A stretch of DNA of 64,000 nt from Zoroaster sp. YZ-2022 (GCA_029582265.1 CM055827.1:5652471-5716470); one strand, 5' to 3'. Shown: positions 44,413 through 54,932, numbered from the stretch's first letter. The notes: generated by a model not told the origin, from the letters alone. Program-made: numbers and translations.

Positions 44413-46660
44413 TTTCGTTCAAAACATTTGCATAGCAAAACTGCGATGCAAAAAATGAATTTGCATAAGAAAAAAAAATTTTGTATAGCAATCTGTGAAT
44501 TTTGTATAGCAAATTTAAAATTACAGTATGTAGTGTGCATAGGTAAAGCAGTGAACAATTTCCCCTGTATCGCATCGCAAAATGCGATGTAATTTGGGCA
44601 ATCTGCGATGGAATTTCAAACAATGCATCGCAGATTTTGCCATACAAATTTCGACAGATTTATAAACATTTTTGAAATCATATTCACAAACCTTTCCCGA
44701 AATAACGTTTACATGTATATTTCCGACCAAAAAATATCGAGCTATCCGTCCCGACTGGGTTTGTTTCCGTGTGTCCATACCACGCCGGGGGTAAGTCCGT
44801 GCGACGTACGTGTTCAACGATGACTTTACGCCGACGCGACGGTGTTGATGCAACAGTAAACACAACTTTATTCTCCAGCAATCCGTAAAGGTTTTTTCCG
44901 CAATACCTAAAATTCTATGTGCATGCATTATTTTTCTGCTTATGAATAACTACGAACGAAATTCGAAATGGAAAACACGCAACAACCGCCCAGTTTTTTA
45001 TAAGCCATGCGTGTTTATTTTTCTTCTCCTGAGTTTGGGGGTTGGGACATTGAGCAATTGAGCCACCCCCTATACACAATAGTACCGTGTTCAGTTCACA
45101 TGTGCGCTTTCATACGATCACTACGGCCGTGTTCAACAAACTCTAGAAACGTTACCGTAACATCGTTTTTTATAATAAAAGTTTTTGAAAATTAACAAAA
45201 TGAGCATTCATTTATGTAGTGGTGAGATTTAGAATCATTTCGGCACACAATATGACGAATTTTTAATAATCAAAATGAAGCTTGATCATACCACAAAGTA
45301 ACGTTACACTCGGCGAAATTCACTTTGAAAAGCACCCGAACATGTCGCAGTCGGTAATTTGTTTTCGTGATATTGCCTCTGTTTTAGCGATCGATAATAA
45401 TGTAAACAAAAAAAAGAAAATGGACGGAGGACTAACTTTCATGAATGATTGCAATTTGACGAAATTACACGGTTACACGTGAGTTTTTTTTACCACCTAT
45501 GGCTCAATTTCCGGACACTAAAAATTATATTATTTCTGGTAAAATTTGGACATTCATATTATAAACCAAACGACAGTAAAGCCTTAAAAAAAAAAACACC
45601 TTTACTCTATGCACACTACATACTGTAATTTTAAGCATTTTAAATTTGCTACACAAAATTCACAGATTGCTATACAAAAACATTATTTTGCTATGCAAAT
45701 TCAGTTTTTGCATCGCAGTTTTACTATGCAAAATTGCAGTAATTCATTTCTTTTTTGTTTACATTGTTATATCGATCGCTAAAACAGAGGCAATATCACG
45801 AAAACAAATTACCGACTGTGACATGTTCGATCGGGTGTATTTCAAAGTGAATTTCGCCGAGCATAACGTTAATTTGAAAGTGGTTGAAAGTGCAATCACA
45901 TCATGTGTTGAAATTATTCTAAATCTCACCAATACATATATAAATAAATGCTCATTTTGTTAAATGTTCAAAAACTTTTATTATAAAACGAAGTTGTAAC
46001 GTTTGTAAAGTTCCTTTCAATACGGCCGGAGTGATCGTATGAAGGCGCACGTGTGAACTGAACACGGTACCATTGTGTATAGGGGGTGGCTCAATTGCTC
46101 AATGTTCCAACCCCCAAACTCAGGAGAAGAGAAAATAAACACGTCCGAAGCCAAAAAAATGGGCGGTTGTTGCGTGTTTTCCATTTCGCCGGGTAATTTC
46201 GCCCGTAATTCATCAGCAGAAAAATAATGCATGCACATAGCATTTTGGGCATTGCGGATAAAATCCTTACGGATTGCTGGGAAATAAAGCTGCATGTATA
46301 GATAGACATAGGTAAAACCAGTGCACGTGTTTAATGTTGCATGAACACCGTCACGTCGGCGTGAAGTCATCGTTGACCACGTACGTCACACGGACGTACC
46401 CCCGGCGTGGTTTGGACACACGGAAACAAACCCAGTCGGGAAGGATCCCTTGATATTTTTGGTCGGAAATATACATGTAAACATTATTTCGGGAAATGTT
46501 TGTGAATATGATTTCAAAAATGTTTATTATTAAACTACAATAGTTAAATAAAATCTGTCGCAATTTGTATCGCAAAATCTGCGATGTATTGTTTGAAATT
46601 CCATTGCAGATTGTCCAAATTACGTCGCATTTTGCGATGCGATACAGGGGAAATGATTCT
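44413..46660. mobile_element. Foldback structure with two interleaved inverted repeats
   Basis: A long inverted repeat pairs about 44560-45420 with 45750-46655 (ends ATTTCCCCTGTATCGCATCG). A second, shorter one pairs about 44420-44540 with 45605-45740 (GCATAGCAAAACTGCGATGC, GTATAGCAATCTGTGAATTT, ATTACAGTATGTAGTGTGCA). Arms are roughly 80-85% alike by eye. Open frames of up to 135 codons appear on both arms in mirrored form; none resembles a known protein. Confidence 0.8.
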
Positions 46661-46753
46661 GCTGGCACAGTTTATAAACTTTTAATTATAGGCATGTCAC
46701 AGTAACCAGTAATATATCCTGAAATACCACGGCGTTACGTATACACCCCCAAC

Positions 46754-46771
46754 ACACACACACACACACAA
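46754..46771. repeat. (AC)n microsatellite
   Basis: Nine AC dinucleotides inside the 4.8-kb element. Confidence 0.9.
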
Positions 46772-47119
46772 ACTAGTACGAGTGCAAAACATGCCCTTTT
46801 CAAAATCGCTTAAATTTTTTTTTCGAAATTTCGAAGCTTGTGACAGATTTTGAAGTTCCAAATAAATATTATTTACTCAAATATCAGAATTTATTAAATA
46901 ATAAAGTGAGAAATAACGTGTTTAAATAGGGAATAAATTCATGTCCGAGAGATAAATAATGGAGCAAACCGAAAATCCCCTTCGGTCCCATGTCGAGAAG
47001 GGATCTTTTCAGTGTGGCGCGTACGCGGAGTCAGCAGACACAGTATTGTTTCCTTTGCATAATTGATATTATGTGCATTGCCTGATAATCCAGGTAACAG
47101 ACTAGTCATTTCAGTCGCA

Positions 47120-47379
47120 TAATAATAATAATAATGTGTGGACTTATATAGCGCACGTATCCACCAACTAAGTGGTGCTCAAGGCGCATTCTTTTTTACG
47201 TACATTACACAACACACGGGACCTACGGCTTTACGTCCCATCCGAAGGACGAAGCAATTATGGTTAAGTACCTTGCTCAAGGACACAAGTGTCACGACCG
47301 GGGCTCGAACCCACACCCTGCTGCTGGCAACACCAGAACTTGAGTTCGGTGCGCTAGACCGCTCGGCCACGACACTCCA
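47120..47379 (-). mobile_element. SINE with mixed body (SINE-2 head and tail, SINE-3 middle)
   Basis: Read on the - strand: head TGGAGTGTCGTGGCCGAGCG, B box GGGTTCGAGCCCCGG, CTTGAGCAAGGTACTTAACC, then the SINE-3 segment CTTCGGATGGGACGTAAAGC, then the SINE-2 tail GGTGGATACGTGCGCTATAT and (ATT)n. Confidence 0.85.
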
Positions 47380-48570
47380 TGTCGTGAAGGGATCTTTTGT
47401 GGCGCGTATGCCGAGTCTGCCGACACAGTCTTGTTCCCTTTGCAATATTTATTACGCATGCATTACCTGATAGTCCAGGCAGCAGACTCGTCTCTGAAGG
47501 CCCTTCTGCCAGTCCCCTCTTTACGGACAGCTGAACGGGGCCAATATTTTGCTTAGCAAATATTTCTGCTATTGTTGCATTAAGCTAATTTTTCTAGTAA
47601 GCAATTTAATCTGCTAAGCAGCTCTATGAATTTGGCCTTCGTTCAATAAGTTGACGGTCTGATTTTGACATACATCCTAAGATTGTTCCAGGGTCCTGAA
47701 ATCCGGATACATAATATAACGCCGATAATCATTTTTTTATATAGCCTACACAAAAGCTTCTTTAATATAAAAATGCTGAATTAATTGTTATTAGGCAATA
47801 TATATATCTTGTGGTCAATTACAATTAATTTAATGTATAGCCAATAGAACAATACAAGCGAATAAAATCTCCGTTCCGTGTCCCGCGTTTTATTTGAAAC
47901 TCGCTGATGATGCACTATTAAGACCACCAGGGAATAAATTCATGTCCGAGAGATAAATAATGGAGCAGACCGAAAATCCCCAGACAGAGTGATTGACAGC
48001 GGTATTGTTGTTTTGTTAGGATTGCCGTCTTTGTAAAAAAAAAAAAAACTTCAAAAGATTCTCCGTGGAGCCGCATGGAATTTTCCAGCAGGGTGGCTGA
48101 TACAAATTGATACATTTTAAACATTTGAGTATTGTGGTTGCCGATGGGCACGTGCTCCTCAAGAATTTCCTGGGATCTGTTTTCTTTTAAAGATCTTACT
48201 CTTTCCGCCTCAAAATCAACAACGCAAAGTTTGTCCCACAACCGAGTGCCTGTTTTATGTGCTGGACATTTTTTAACGATTATAATAGCCATTCATCGGC
48301 TGTATTTTGGAAGACGCAAATTGAATAAACTCCAAAACAAAATCTGTCTGCCGAGTCGGCAGACGGATTAACTACGAAGTTGGAAGTAGTAAATATTCAA
48401 CAACAATATTAACATAACAAAGCGTCAAGAACTATGGCAGCCTCATTAATTCAGCCAAGCGTGAGTTCACTCTGGACGGCGAGTCTGCCGACTGGCCGGT
48501 CCTTAGCAACCCAGACAGTCGGCAGACAGTCGGCAGGAATTCGGCCTAGTCATTATTGAGGACGTCCCTA

Positions 48571-48907
48571 ATACCGGACTCAAGTTCTGGTGTTAGCAGC
48601 AGAATGTGGGTTCGAATCCCGGCCGTGACACTTGTGTCCTTGAGCAAGACACTTAACCATAATTGCTTCTCTCCACCCAGGGGTTAAATGGGTACCTGTG
48701 AGGGCAGCGTTGGTTGATTAGCCCTATATGTGCTGTAATGGCAGCAATTGAGCTGTATACTCCCCAGGGTGCTGAGATGGTTTCAGGAATGATTTATGAG
48801 CCTTATGAGCAGGGGTAATAACATAATGCACCTTGAGCACCACTCAGTTGGTGGATACGTGCGCTATATACATGTAAGTCCACACATTATTATTATTATT
48901 ATTATTA
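48571..48907 (+). mobile_element. SINE-2, remainder of the split copy
   Basis: Resumes at ATACCGGACTCAAGTTCTGG; B box GGGTTCGAATCCCGGCC, CTTGAGCAAGACACTTAACC, GAGCTGTATACTCCCCAGGG, GGTGGATACGTGCGCTATAT, ending in (ATT)n. Confidence 0.92.
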
Positions 48908-48984
48908 AGTGTTTGTGGTCATGATGTTCACAACTCATTATGCATTCTGTGAATGTCCTTCTTCCTAAGTCTTGGCCACCTCCG

Positions 48985-49130
48985 GGGGTCCAATTTCACA
49001 GAGCTGCCAAGCAGAGAATTTTGCTTTAAGCATTATAAATCAGACTACCAGCCACAGTACACACATCTGTTATGAAGGTTTGGCTGGCAGCCAATGTTTT
49101 AAGCAATTTGGTTGTTGTGCATAGGAGCTC
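48985..49130. mobile_element. GGGCCCAATTTCA MITE fragment
   Basis: GGGGTCCAATTTCACAGAGC and TTTAAGCATTATAAATCAGA; no matching right end. Confidence 0.55.
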
Positions 49131-49390
49131 TCTTCAAGTTATCCGCTATTCACTCGTGAATACCAGAAACATGACGTGATTGGAACACAGAGCAGTCTTG
49201 ATGTACAGTAGTAATCCAAGATGACCACTGCAGCATCAGGATGGACGATGGTTCACAAGAACCCCTAGGATCCTAGTCTCAACAGTTCCCGACTGCACGC
49301 CTCAACGAACTAATCCTCCAGCATCCTGTCATCGCGTACATGTAATCCTCCAGCAGCCTACTTAAGCAACAGCATTTCCCAGAGTCCGGC

Positions 49391-49550
49391 ATTCTCCTGA
49401 GGACGATCAGAGCATACCGATCGAAACGTCGAGTTGTAACCTCCAGTTCTTTTCAGAACTAATCACTACTCAATTGAGAATTTCACATGGTGTCACCGCA
49501 ATTATTCTTACTTATCCACTTCACCATGCAAAGCTACAAGTTTTACACAA
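49391..49550 (+). repeat. Hairpin motif plus interspersed repeat
   Basis: CTGAGGACGATCAGAGCATA then CCGATCGAAACGTCGAGTTG, followed by AGTTCTTTTCAGAACTAATC and the same downstream text as 6650-6790. Confidence 0.7.
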
Positions 49551-49654
49551 GGAAGTTATTGTCTCAACTTCGTCTCCATTGTTCAGCTTACTCCCTCCAC
49601 TACTGGACCCTACACTGTACATGTACATGTACTATACATGTACCTGTAGTTATT

Positions 49655-49820
49655 GTAGTAATTTACACAACCCTTGTTGTCTAGTCCCCTGACCACCACT
49701 GGACTCTGGTTACCTTAGAAATATACACAACCCTGGATGGTTATTGCTATAGTAGGTCTAGTCCCCTGACTACCACTGGACTCTGGTAACCATAGTAATT
49801 TACACAACCCTGGATGGTTT
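49655..49820 (+). repeat. 78-bp imperfect tandem repeat
   Basis: CTAGTCCCCTGACYACCACT at 49681 and 49759, each followed by GGACTCTGGTWACC; AATTTACACAACCCT recurs in step. Confidence 0.85.
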
Positions 49821-50465
49821 GTGTGAAAGGTCTACTACCCCAAGCACCACTCAACGCAGCACACAAAATAGTATGGCCATAGCATCAGACTATAATTCAC
49901 ACCAGGGACATATAACATGTAACACATTGTCTGCAGGTACATGTCAAATTGTCCAATACCAGGTTGACAGAGCGTATAACCATGGCAATGAGGTTGCCAA
50001 TATCTGTGATTGAAACATCTTCCCGTGATGTCGGCCATCGCATAATTGGATTAAGTTGTTCTTAAAGCGAAGTTGCCTGTGCACAGTTATATACATGTAC
50101 GTGCTAGCCCTACGCAGGTTGTTGTGCATGCACAGATAAGACCGGAATCAAATTACATGATTGAAAGCCGACGTACACGGCGTGATTGGAAAGACGAGAG
50201 ATAATTGAATTAGTCAAATGAACTGTGGGCATACTGATGTCCGTGTAAGTTCACAAAAAATGATGAGTTCGGATATGTAAGACGTGGACGTGGCTAGTTG
50301 TGGAAGGGTATACCGTGGTGTGATTGTATCAGTTCTTGATATCCACCGCAATTAGACAGCTGAAGCAATATGTCATATTAGCAAAATCACTGAACCATAT
50401 TGGTGTATGTTATATCATAGAACAGTAATGAAATAAATATTGTTTGGACCCAGCCACCATGTTGC

Positions 50466-50519
50466 CATGGCATTATGACATCACATGGCATTATGACATC
50501 ACATGGCATTATGACATCA
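50466..50519 (+). repeat. 18-bp tandem repeat, 3 copies
   Basis: CATGGCATTATGACATCA at 50466, 50484 and 50502, exact copies. Directly abuts a SINE head. Confidence 0.97.
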
Positions 50520-50659
50520 TGGGGTGCCATGGCCGAACCTGTGTCCTGATGGCCCAGTCGTCAGAACGTGGGTTCGAATCCTGGCCGTGACCATGGTGCT
50601 TGTGTCCTTGAGCAAGACTCTTAACTATAATTGCTTCTCTTCACCCAGGAGTATAAATG

Positions 50660-50662
<3 letters not shown>
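50520..50662 (+). mobile_element. SINE-2 5' part
   Basis: GGGGTGCCATGGCCGAACC, B box GGGTTCGAATCCTGGCC, CTTGAGCAAGACTCTTAACT, CACCCAGGAGTATAAATGGG, then stops at a T run. Confidence 0.8.
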
Positions 50663-50695
<33 letters not shown>

Positions 50696-50978
50696 CAACA
50701 GGGAAATACATGATACATTGTATATGCAGGGACCAAATTTCCCATATACAAAGTATGGTGGCTAAGAGAGGCCTCACAAGGTGGGCAAATGTTCATACCC
50801 CTATGTGAAAAAGTTGTTTAAAGCACAGCACGGCAGAATTCCAATCGATCCAGCAATTTTGGCTGCAATTGGACATCGTTCCATAGCAAAAAAAACATTT
50901 TAAATTAAAAATGCTGACGTGTGGGTCCGAGACGACGCGCACAGAGACCAGAAACCATAGACCCTTTTTTTTGGGCCT
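50663..50978 (+). mobile_element. GGCC(A)n element, left end replaced by poly-T
   Basis: GCCAACAGGGAAATACATGA, CAAAGTATGGTGGCTAAGAG, ATTTTGGCTGCAATTGGACA, GACCAGAAACCATAG and TTTTTTTGGGCC match 34448-34820 along the right three quarters. Confidence 0.8.
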
Positions 50979-51431
50979 TGATTTCATTACCATACTCTTA
51001 CTAAATCACTTCATCACGCAGAAGCCATCTTAGTTGTGTGTTTTTTTTTGTTGGTTTGTAAAAGATTGATGTGACAAAACCAATGCTGTCTATTGATGAG
51101 ATAAGAGTATAATTGTACTTGTGTACTGGGAATATGACATTGATAGACACTTAAGGTCTGTTGAGAGCTACATGTACATTAGGATCCATGCATATATAGA
51201 AATGTTCATGAGCGGTTATTGGTCTACCCATAGAGCAAGGACCCGGCTCTGTGCTCAGACTCTGACATGATGAGTATCCTGTACTCGTGCATTGATTCAT
51301 CTTGTCTCGAGTTGAGCCTTGGCTGTGAATTAATTGGAAGGTAAATCATTGGTTATTACCAGATAATTAAACAAATTATCATTCTAGTGTACATGTAATC
51401 TTGGTGTGAAGTTGGTTGGTTGCTTTCATCT

Positions 51432-51901
51432 TAAGACCCTCCTATGACTGCAATGGTCAAAATCAGTCAAAATGTTGATATACTTGCCAAGGTATATCTA
51501 GTGCACTTAAAAGTCGAACACTGTCAAACCGTCTGCACTAGTAAGCAGGAGGTCGTGGGTTCGAATCCCGCCCGAGTCGCCTGTGTAGTTTTTTTCACAG
51601 ACACTCGGAAAGCACTGAGTATACAGTGCTATACACACGTCGGTGAAGGGCAAAATTAAAATCAACTGTCAAACCTTACGTGTAGTAAGTACATTTACAG
51701 GTCAAAATGAGTCGACCGTTTTTTAACTGGTAAAAGCATTGTCTGGTATTGTTGAGGGTGGTCAAAATGACAGTAAAAACCAGTCAAAAATGCCCATGTG
51801 TGCACATTTGGGTCAACAGTCAAAAACAGGCAGTTGACTGATTTTGACCTAGCTACGTGTAATTGCCACTACAGTTCAGCTACATATATAGTAGGAGGGT
51901 T
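51432..51901 (-). mobile_element. PB-4a element interrupted by SINE-1
   Basis: TTAAGACCCTCCTATGACTG at left and GTAGGAGGG+TTTTAA at right; body as 18812-19113. Broken at 51531-51664. Confidence 0.8.
51531..51664 (+). mobile_element. SINE-1, 5'-truncated, 11-bp TSD
   Basis: Starts inside the tRNA-like head, keeps B box GGGTTCGAATCCCGCCC and ends GGGCAAAATTAAAATCA. ACTGTCAAACC is duplicated exactly (51520-51530, 51665-51675), as expected from target-primed reverse transcription. Confidence 0.9.
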
Positions 51902-51988
51902 TTAACGAAAACAGAAGTTGTTACACAGTATGTCGAATATTTAAAAAGTTGCTGGAATTTAGTTAAACGTTAAAACATCAGGCCTTAA

Positions 51989-52353
51989 CCCTCCTACTTC
52001 TGGTACCTTTTTCATACAAGTTGATCCACCATTTGAAACCATTCGCTTTTGTGGTTTTGAATGGTGAAATAACTGTACAGTATTGATTCTCCCAAATGGT
52101 TTTGAATGGTAGGTCAGCTTATGCAAAACCTTGTTTGGATCTTTCCAAATGGTAGTACAGCTAATACAAAACCTTGTTTGGATACTTCTAAGTGGTGAAT
52201 CAATGGACCCTCTACGCATTTGAATGGATTTGAATGGTAGTAAAACTTGCTACCAACACTGTTCAAATGGTATCACCATGTGTGTACAAAACCAATGGGC
52301 ATTTTGGTAAGTGGAAATTTTGAATGGTTTCAAATGGTCAAACAGTAGGACGG
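51989..52353 (-). mobile_element. PB-4b element
   Basis: TTAA at 51985-51988 and 52354-52357; ends CCCTCCTACTTCTGGTACC / AGTAGGACGG. Reverse of 9783-10111. Confidence 0.82.
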
Positions 52354-52465
52354 TTAATAGGGTTTAATAGATTTAATAGCCACAATTGCTTAGCAGAACA
52401 ATTTGATTAGTAGATTGTATTGGTTACCAGCCAGATTTTGTATACAAAATGTACAGACTTTGGCT

Positions 52466-52469
<4 letters not shown>

Positions 52470-52508
<39 letters not shown>
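52470..52508. repeat. (TA)n microsatellite
   Basis: About 19 dinucleotides; a second block of about 27 lies at 52784-52838. They bracket CCAATAGGGCGACCG ... CGGTCGCCCTATGAC, an imperfect inverted pair at about 52520 and 52757. Confidence 0.97.
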
Positions 52509-52695
52509 CTCCCTTTCCACCAATAGGGCGACCGCTCCATAGAAACGTGCACAAAATTCCCTCTTACCTTTCCCTTTTTTATATATCCTCCAACCGTCCA
52601 AAACTCTGGAAATAAGATGTTTACACTAATTAGAGGCTAAGGAAGCGATGATTTTTAGACTTTATGACAAAATTATGACTTTAAAGGGTAGCTGA

Positions 52696-52729
52696 GCGTT
52701 AAGGCGACCGGCAACGGTCGCCTTAACGC
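52696..52729. repeat. Perfect 15-bp hairpin with GCAA loop
   Basis: GCGTTAAGGCGACCG, loop GCAA, then the exact complement. Lies between the two TA blocks. The loop is a GNRA tetraloop if transcribed on this strand. Confidence 0.92.
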
Positions 52730-52780
52730 AGAGAAATAGCAATTTCTAAAGAAGTCGGTCGCCCTATGACTGAAAAAGTA

Positions 52781-52839
<59 letters not shown>

Positions 52840-53441
52840 CTGAGCTAAATTTTCTCTTGTAGCATTGTAACCAAATTGGCCTGTAAAACAGTACACTGTA
52901 CTTGTACATAAAATATGTGTACATTGGATGCACGTGTACAGTACACATGCTGTACCTATACTCTCATACATGTACATCACTATCTATCATCATTCATACA
53001 TGTATCACATTTGACATTATTCCGGTACACGTACATGTACTTTTGTGACTGGGTTAATGTATTCATCAAAGAAACCATATTGCTGTGTCTTACAGTATAG
53101 CGTAATTTATCCACATGCAGACTTAAAATTAAGAAACGGCTGTATACACGTAGGTACATGTACAAACGAAAATTATAAAAGTTTGTCAGACATGTTTAAA
53201 ACAATAAATAATTTTAAACAAATTTTTGTTTAAATTGTTATGTATACGTGTACATGTAAAGAATTACATATTTGGAATTATTTATCAATTTGACATTTGA
53301 AGACGGACAGACCAAACTGTTTGAAATGTCGAGAACTATCCTCATTACCGGTTCTTTTCACAACCGCACTTCTTCCAATCCATAATGCAAAGCTTCAAAT
53401 CACATTTTTTGGGGGATATTTTTCTGTTCCCATTTGCCCAG

Positions 53442-53594
53442 ATTTCTCTTGTCGACCAGTCCCTGAGAGAGCTGTCCAATCCTGGAGCCAGCGGAAGTGT
53501 CTTCTATCTGACTGATGACGATGAGTTTATCATTAAGACAGTACAGCATAAGGAGGCCGACTTCCTTCAGAAACTCCTTCCAGGCTATTATATG
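53442..53594 (+). CDS. PIP5K1: PIP5K1 exon 5
   Basis: 153 bp, phase 0 both ends; acceptor TTCCCATTTGCCCAG, donor ATG|GTAAGT. It encodes [20 protein letters not shown], then [20 protein letters not shown] and [15 protein letters not shown] is the glycine-rich nucleotide loop and the lysine in FIIKTV is the ATP-binding lysine of PIP kinases. The first 15 residues align one-for-one with YSLCNEPLIELSNPG of vertebrate type I gamma without gap, which fixes the acceptor. Residues 118-168. Confidence 0.97.
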
Positions 53595-53647
53595 GTAAGT
53601 GAAGGGAACGGTTAGCATATTATTAGACTTGGGTTTTGGGGACTTCA

Positions 53648-54113
53648 AGGGACAATATCATCACGATCAGAACAGATTTTCAACAGCATGGAATCGGTGT
53701 CCTGGTGTAACCCTAACCCCTTAGGTATTCTGGCTAGGAACCTTCCTGAATCCTCCAAAATCCATCTGTGCACTTTTGGAAACATGCCCGTATCTTCAAA
53801 ATGCACCATGCATTGTCGTCGATCTTTCATATTCAGCACTTATGGCCAGTACTTCTTGCCAGGTAGTAATTTTGCCTGGCATTTGAAGAGGTGAAAGTAC
53901 CTTTTTCCCAAAAAGTGCCCCTTGGAGGATTTTGCAGGATTTGGGGTGGTTAGGGTTAAAAGATGAAACACAGTGACTGAAAATTACTGGCTCATTTATG
54001 CAGCAGCAATGGTAATATGGCCTAATCATGTGGAGTATTATTTTCAGTCACTGAGTTAATCTAAAACTAGCACTCTGATTCCATGCCCTGTTGATCATGA
54101 CGATATTACCCCT
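53648..54113. mobile_element. PB-2 element containing a PB-1b element
   Basis: AGGGACAATATCATCACGAT at left, GATCATGACGATATTACCCC at right with TTAA at 54114-54117. Interrupted at 53711-53955. Confidence 0.8.
53711..53955 (+). mobile_element. PB-1b element nested in PB-2
   Basis: CCCTAACCCCTTAGGTATTC to TGGGGTGGTTAGGG, GTAA before and TTAA after (53956-53959). Other PB-2 copies read CTAGTTTAAGATGAAC here, so the target contained TTAA. Confidence 0.82.
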
Positions 54114-54264
54114 TTAAGGCCGATTCGTACTTGATACCAATGCAAAAAGCAAAGTGATTTTTCATTGTGTCAACAATGGTGAAATAGCGCAATTTCATTG
54201 TTAACGTCACAGTTACTTGCTTCTCAGTCTCGTGAAGTATGAACTAGCCTTAAGTTGTCAGATT

Positions 54265-54910
54265 GTGGGTTCTGTGATTTTAGGGGGTGGGGGTGGTGCT
54301 ATCCTGTTTGTAAGTGTGACGTCATTCCAACATAAACCACGCCCACTTCACACGTGCTGGCTCCAACGATCATCAGAAGCCCATTGGAAATGCATTGACC
54401 ACCCTTTTCTTTAAGGATTTACGCAAGAAATTAGAAAGCTTGGGACTTGCATTTAACATATAATGTGTTGCAAAGACTGAAAATCTTATTAACCAGTTCG
54501 CACCGGGAATAAAAAAGTTTTTCCGAACCCCCGTGGTGGGTTTATTTTTACCGCACAAACACGAACAATGGTGCTCACCAGAGCGTGACCGGGGAGACCG
54601 CGTCTTCCACCGTATGCTTATGGCTCGTTGCCACGTCGACCGGGAATCTATACAAATATTCCCGAGAATCCTGTGGCGTGTTTAGACGCTCTTCGATCCG
54701 CTGTCCCAAAAAAAATGTGCGTGTATACACGGCCTCAGACGCGAACTGGTTAACAAAGTCAAATTCTGCCTCAAGAATGTTAAAAATCAAGGAATTTAGG
54801 TTAAATTACTCACAACGGTATGACAGCTTTGGAACCGGAAGTAGCGAAAATAATGTGCGTAATACCAATACGTGCGTGTATTACATATCAACTTACGAAC
54901 AGAATTATAT
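54265..54910 (-). repeat. 300-bp interspersed repeat interrupted by PB-3
   Basis: GATCATCAGAAGCCCATTGG, AATCTTATTAA | AACAAAGTC and CTTTGGAACCGGAAGTAGCG match 30345-30660 reverse-complemented, on both sides of the insertion. Confidence 0.85.
54493..54749 (-). mobile_element. PB-3 element with a known empty site
   Basis: TTAA at 54489-54492 and 54750-54753; CCAGTTCGCACCGGGAATAA / GACGCGAACTGG. Removing it with one TTAA restores the sequence seen at 30500-30520. Confidence 0.93.
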
Positions 54911-54932
54911 GGTAAGTGACGGCAAAAATTCA

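Larger units (their letters stand above)
43781..48568. mobile_element. 4.8-kb TIR element inserted in a SINE
   Basis: Perfect 21-bp TIRs starting GGGACGTCCTCAATAATGAC at both ends, next to TA on each side (43779-43780, 48569-48570). Both subterminal regions carry TCTGCCGA-type motifs (43803, 43822, 43963-43981, 48346-48364, 48483, 48513-48537), two further copies lie at 47026 and 47412. No intact transposase. It contains a 2.2-kb foldback, a SINE at 47120-47379 lying between two ~115-bp direct repeats (46985-47100; 47378-47495), and a ~50-bp direct repeat (46931-46985; 47931-47982). Superfamily unresolved. Confidence 0.82.
32548..53441 (+). other. PIP5K1 intron 4 (20.9 kb)
   Basis: Largest intron. 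Apart from listed elements, 33084-33546, 35645-36117, 36733-37824, 41565-41990, 42756-43424, 48908-48984, 49821-50465, 50979-51431 and 52840-53441 contain no gene or repeat that I can classify. Short ACATGT runs and T tracts occur throughout. Confidence 0.85.

Noticed and set aside
44521..46370. Frames of 105-135 codons in the foldback as transposase genes
   Set aside because: They are mirrored on both arms, short, and without recognisable motifs.
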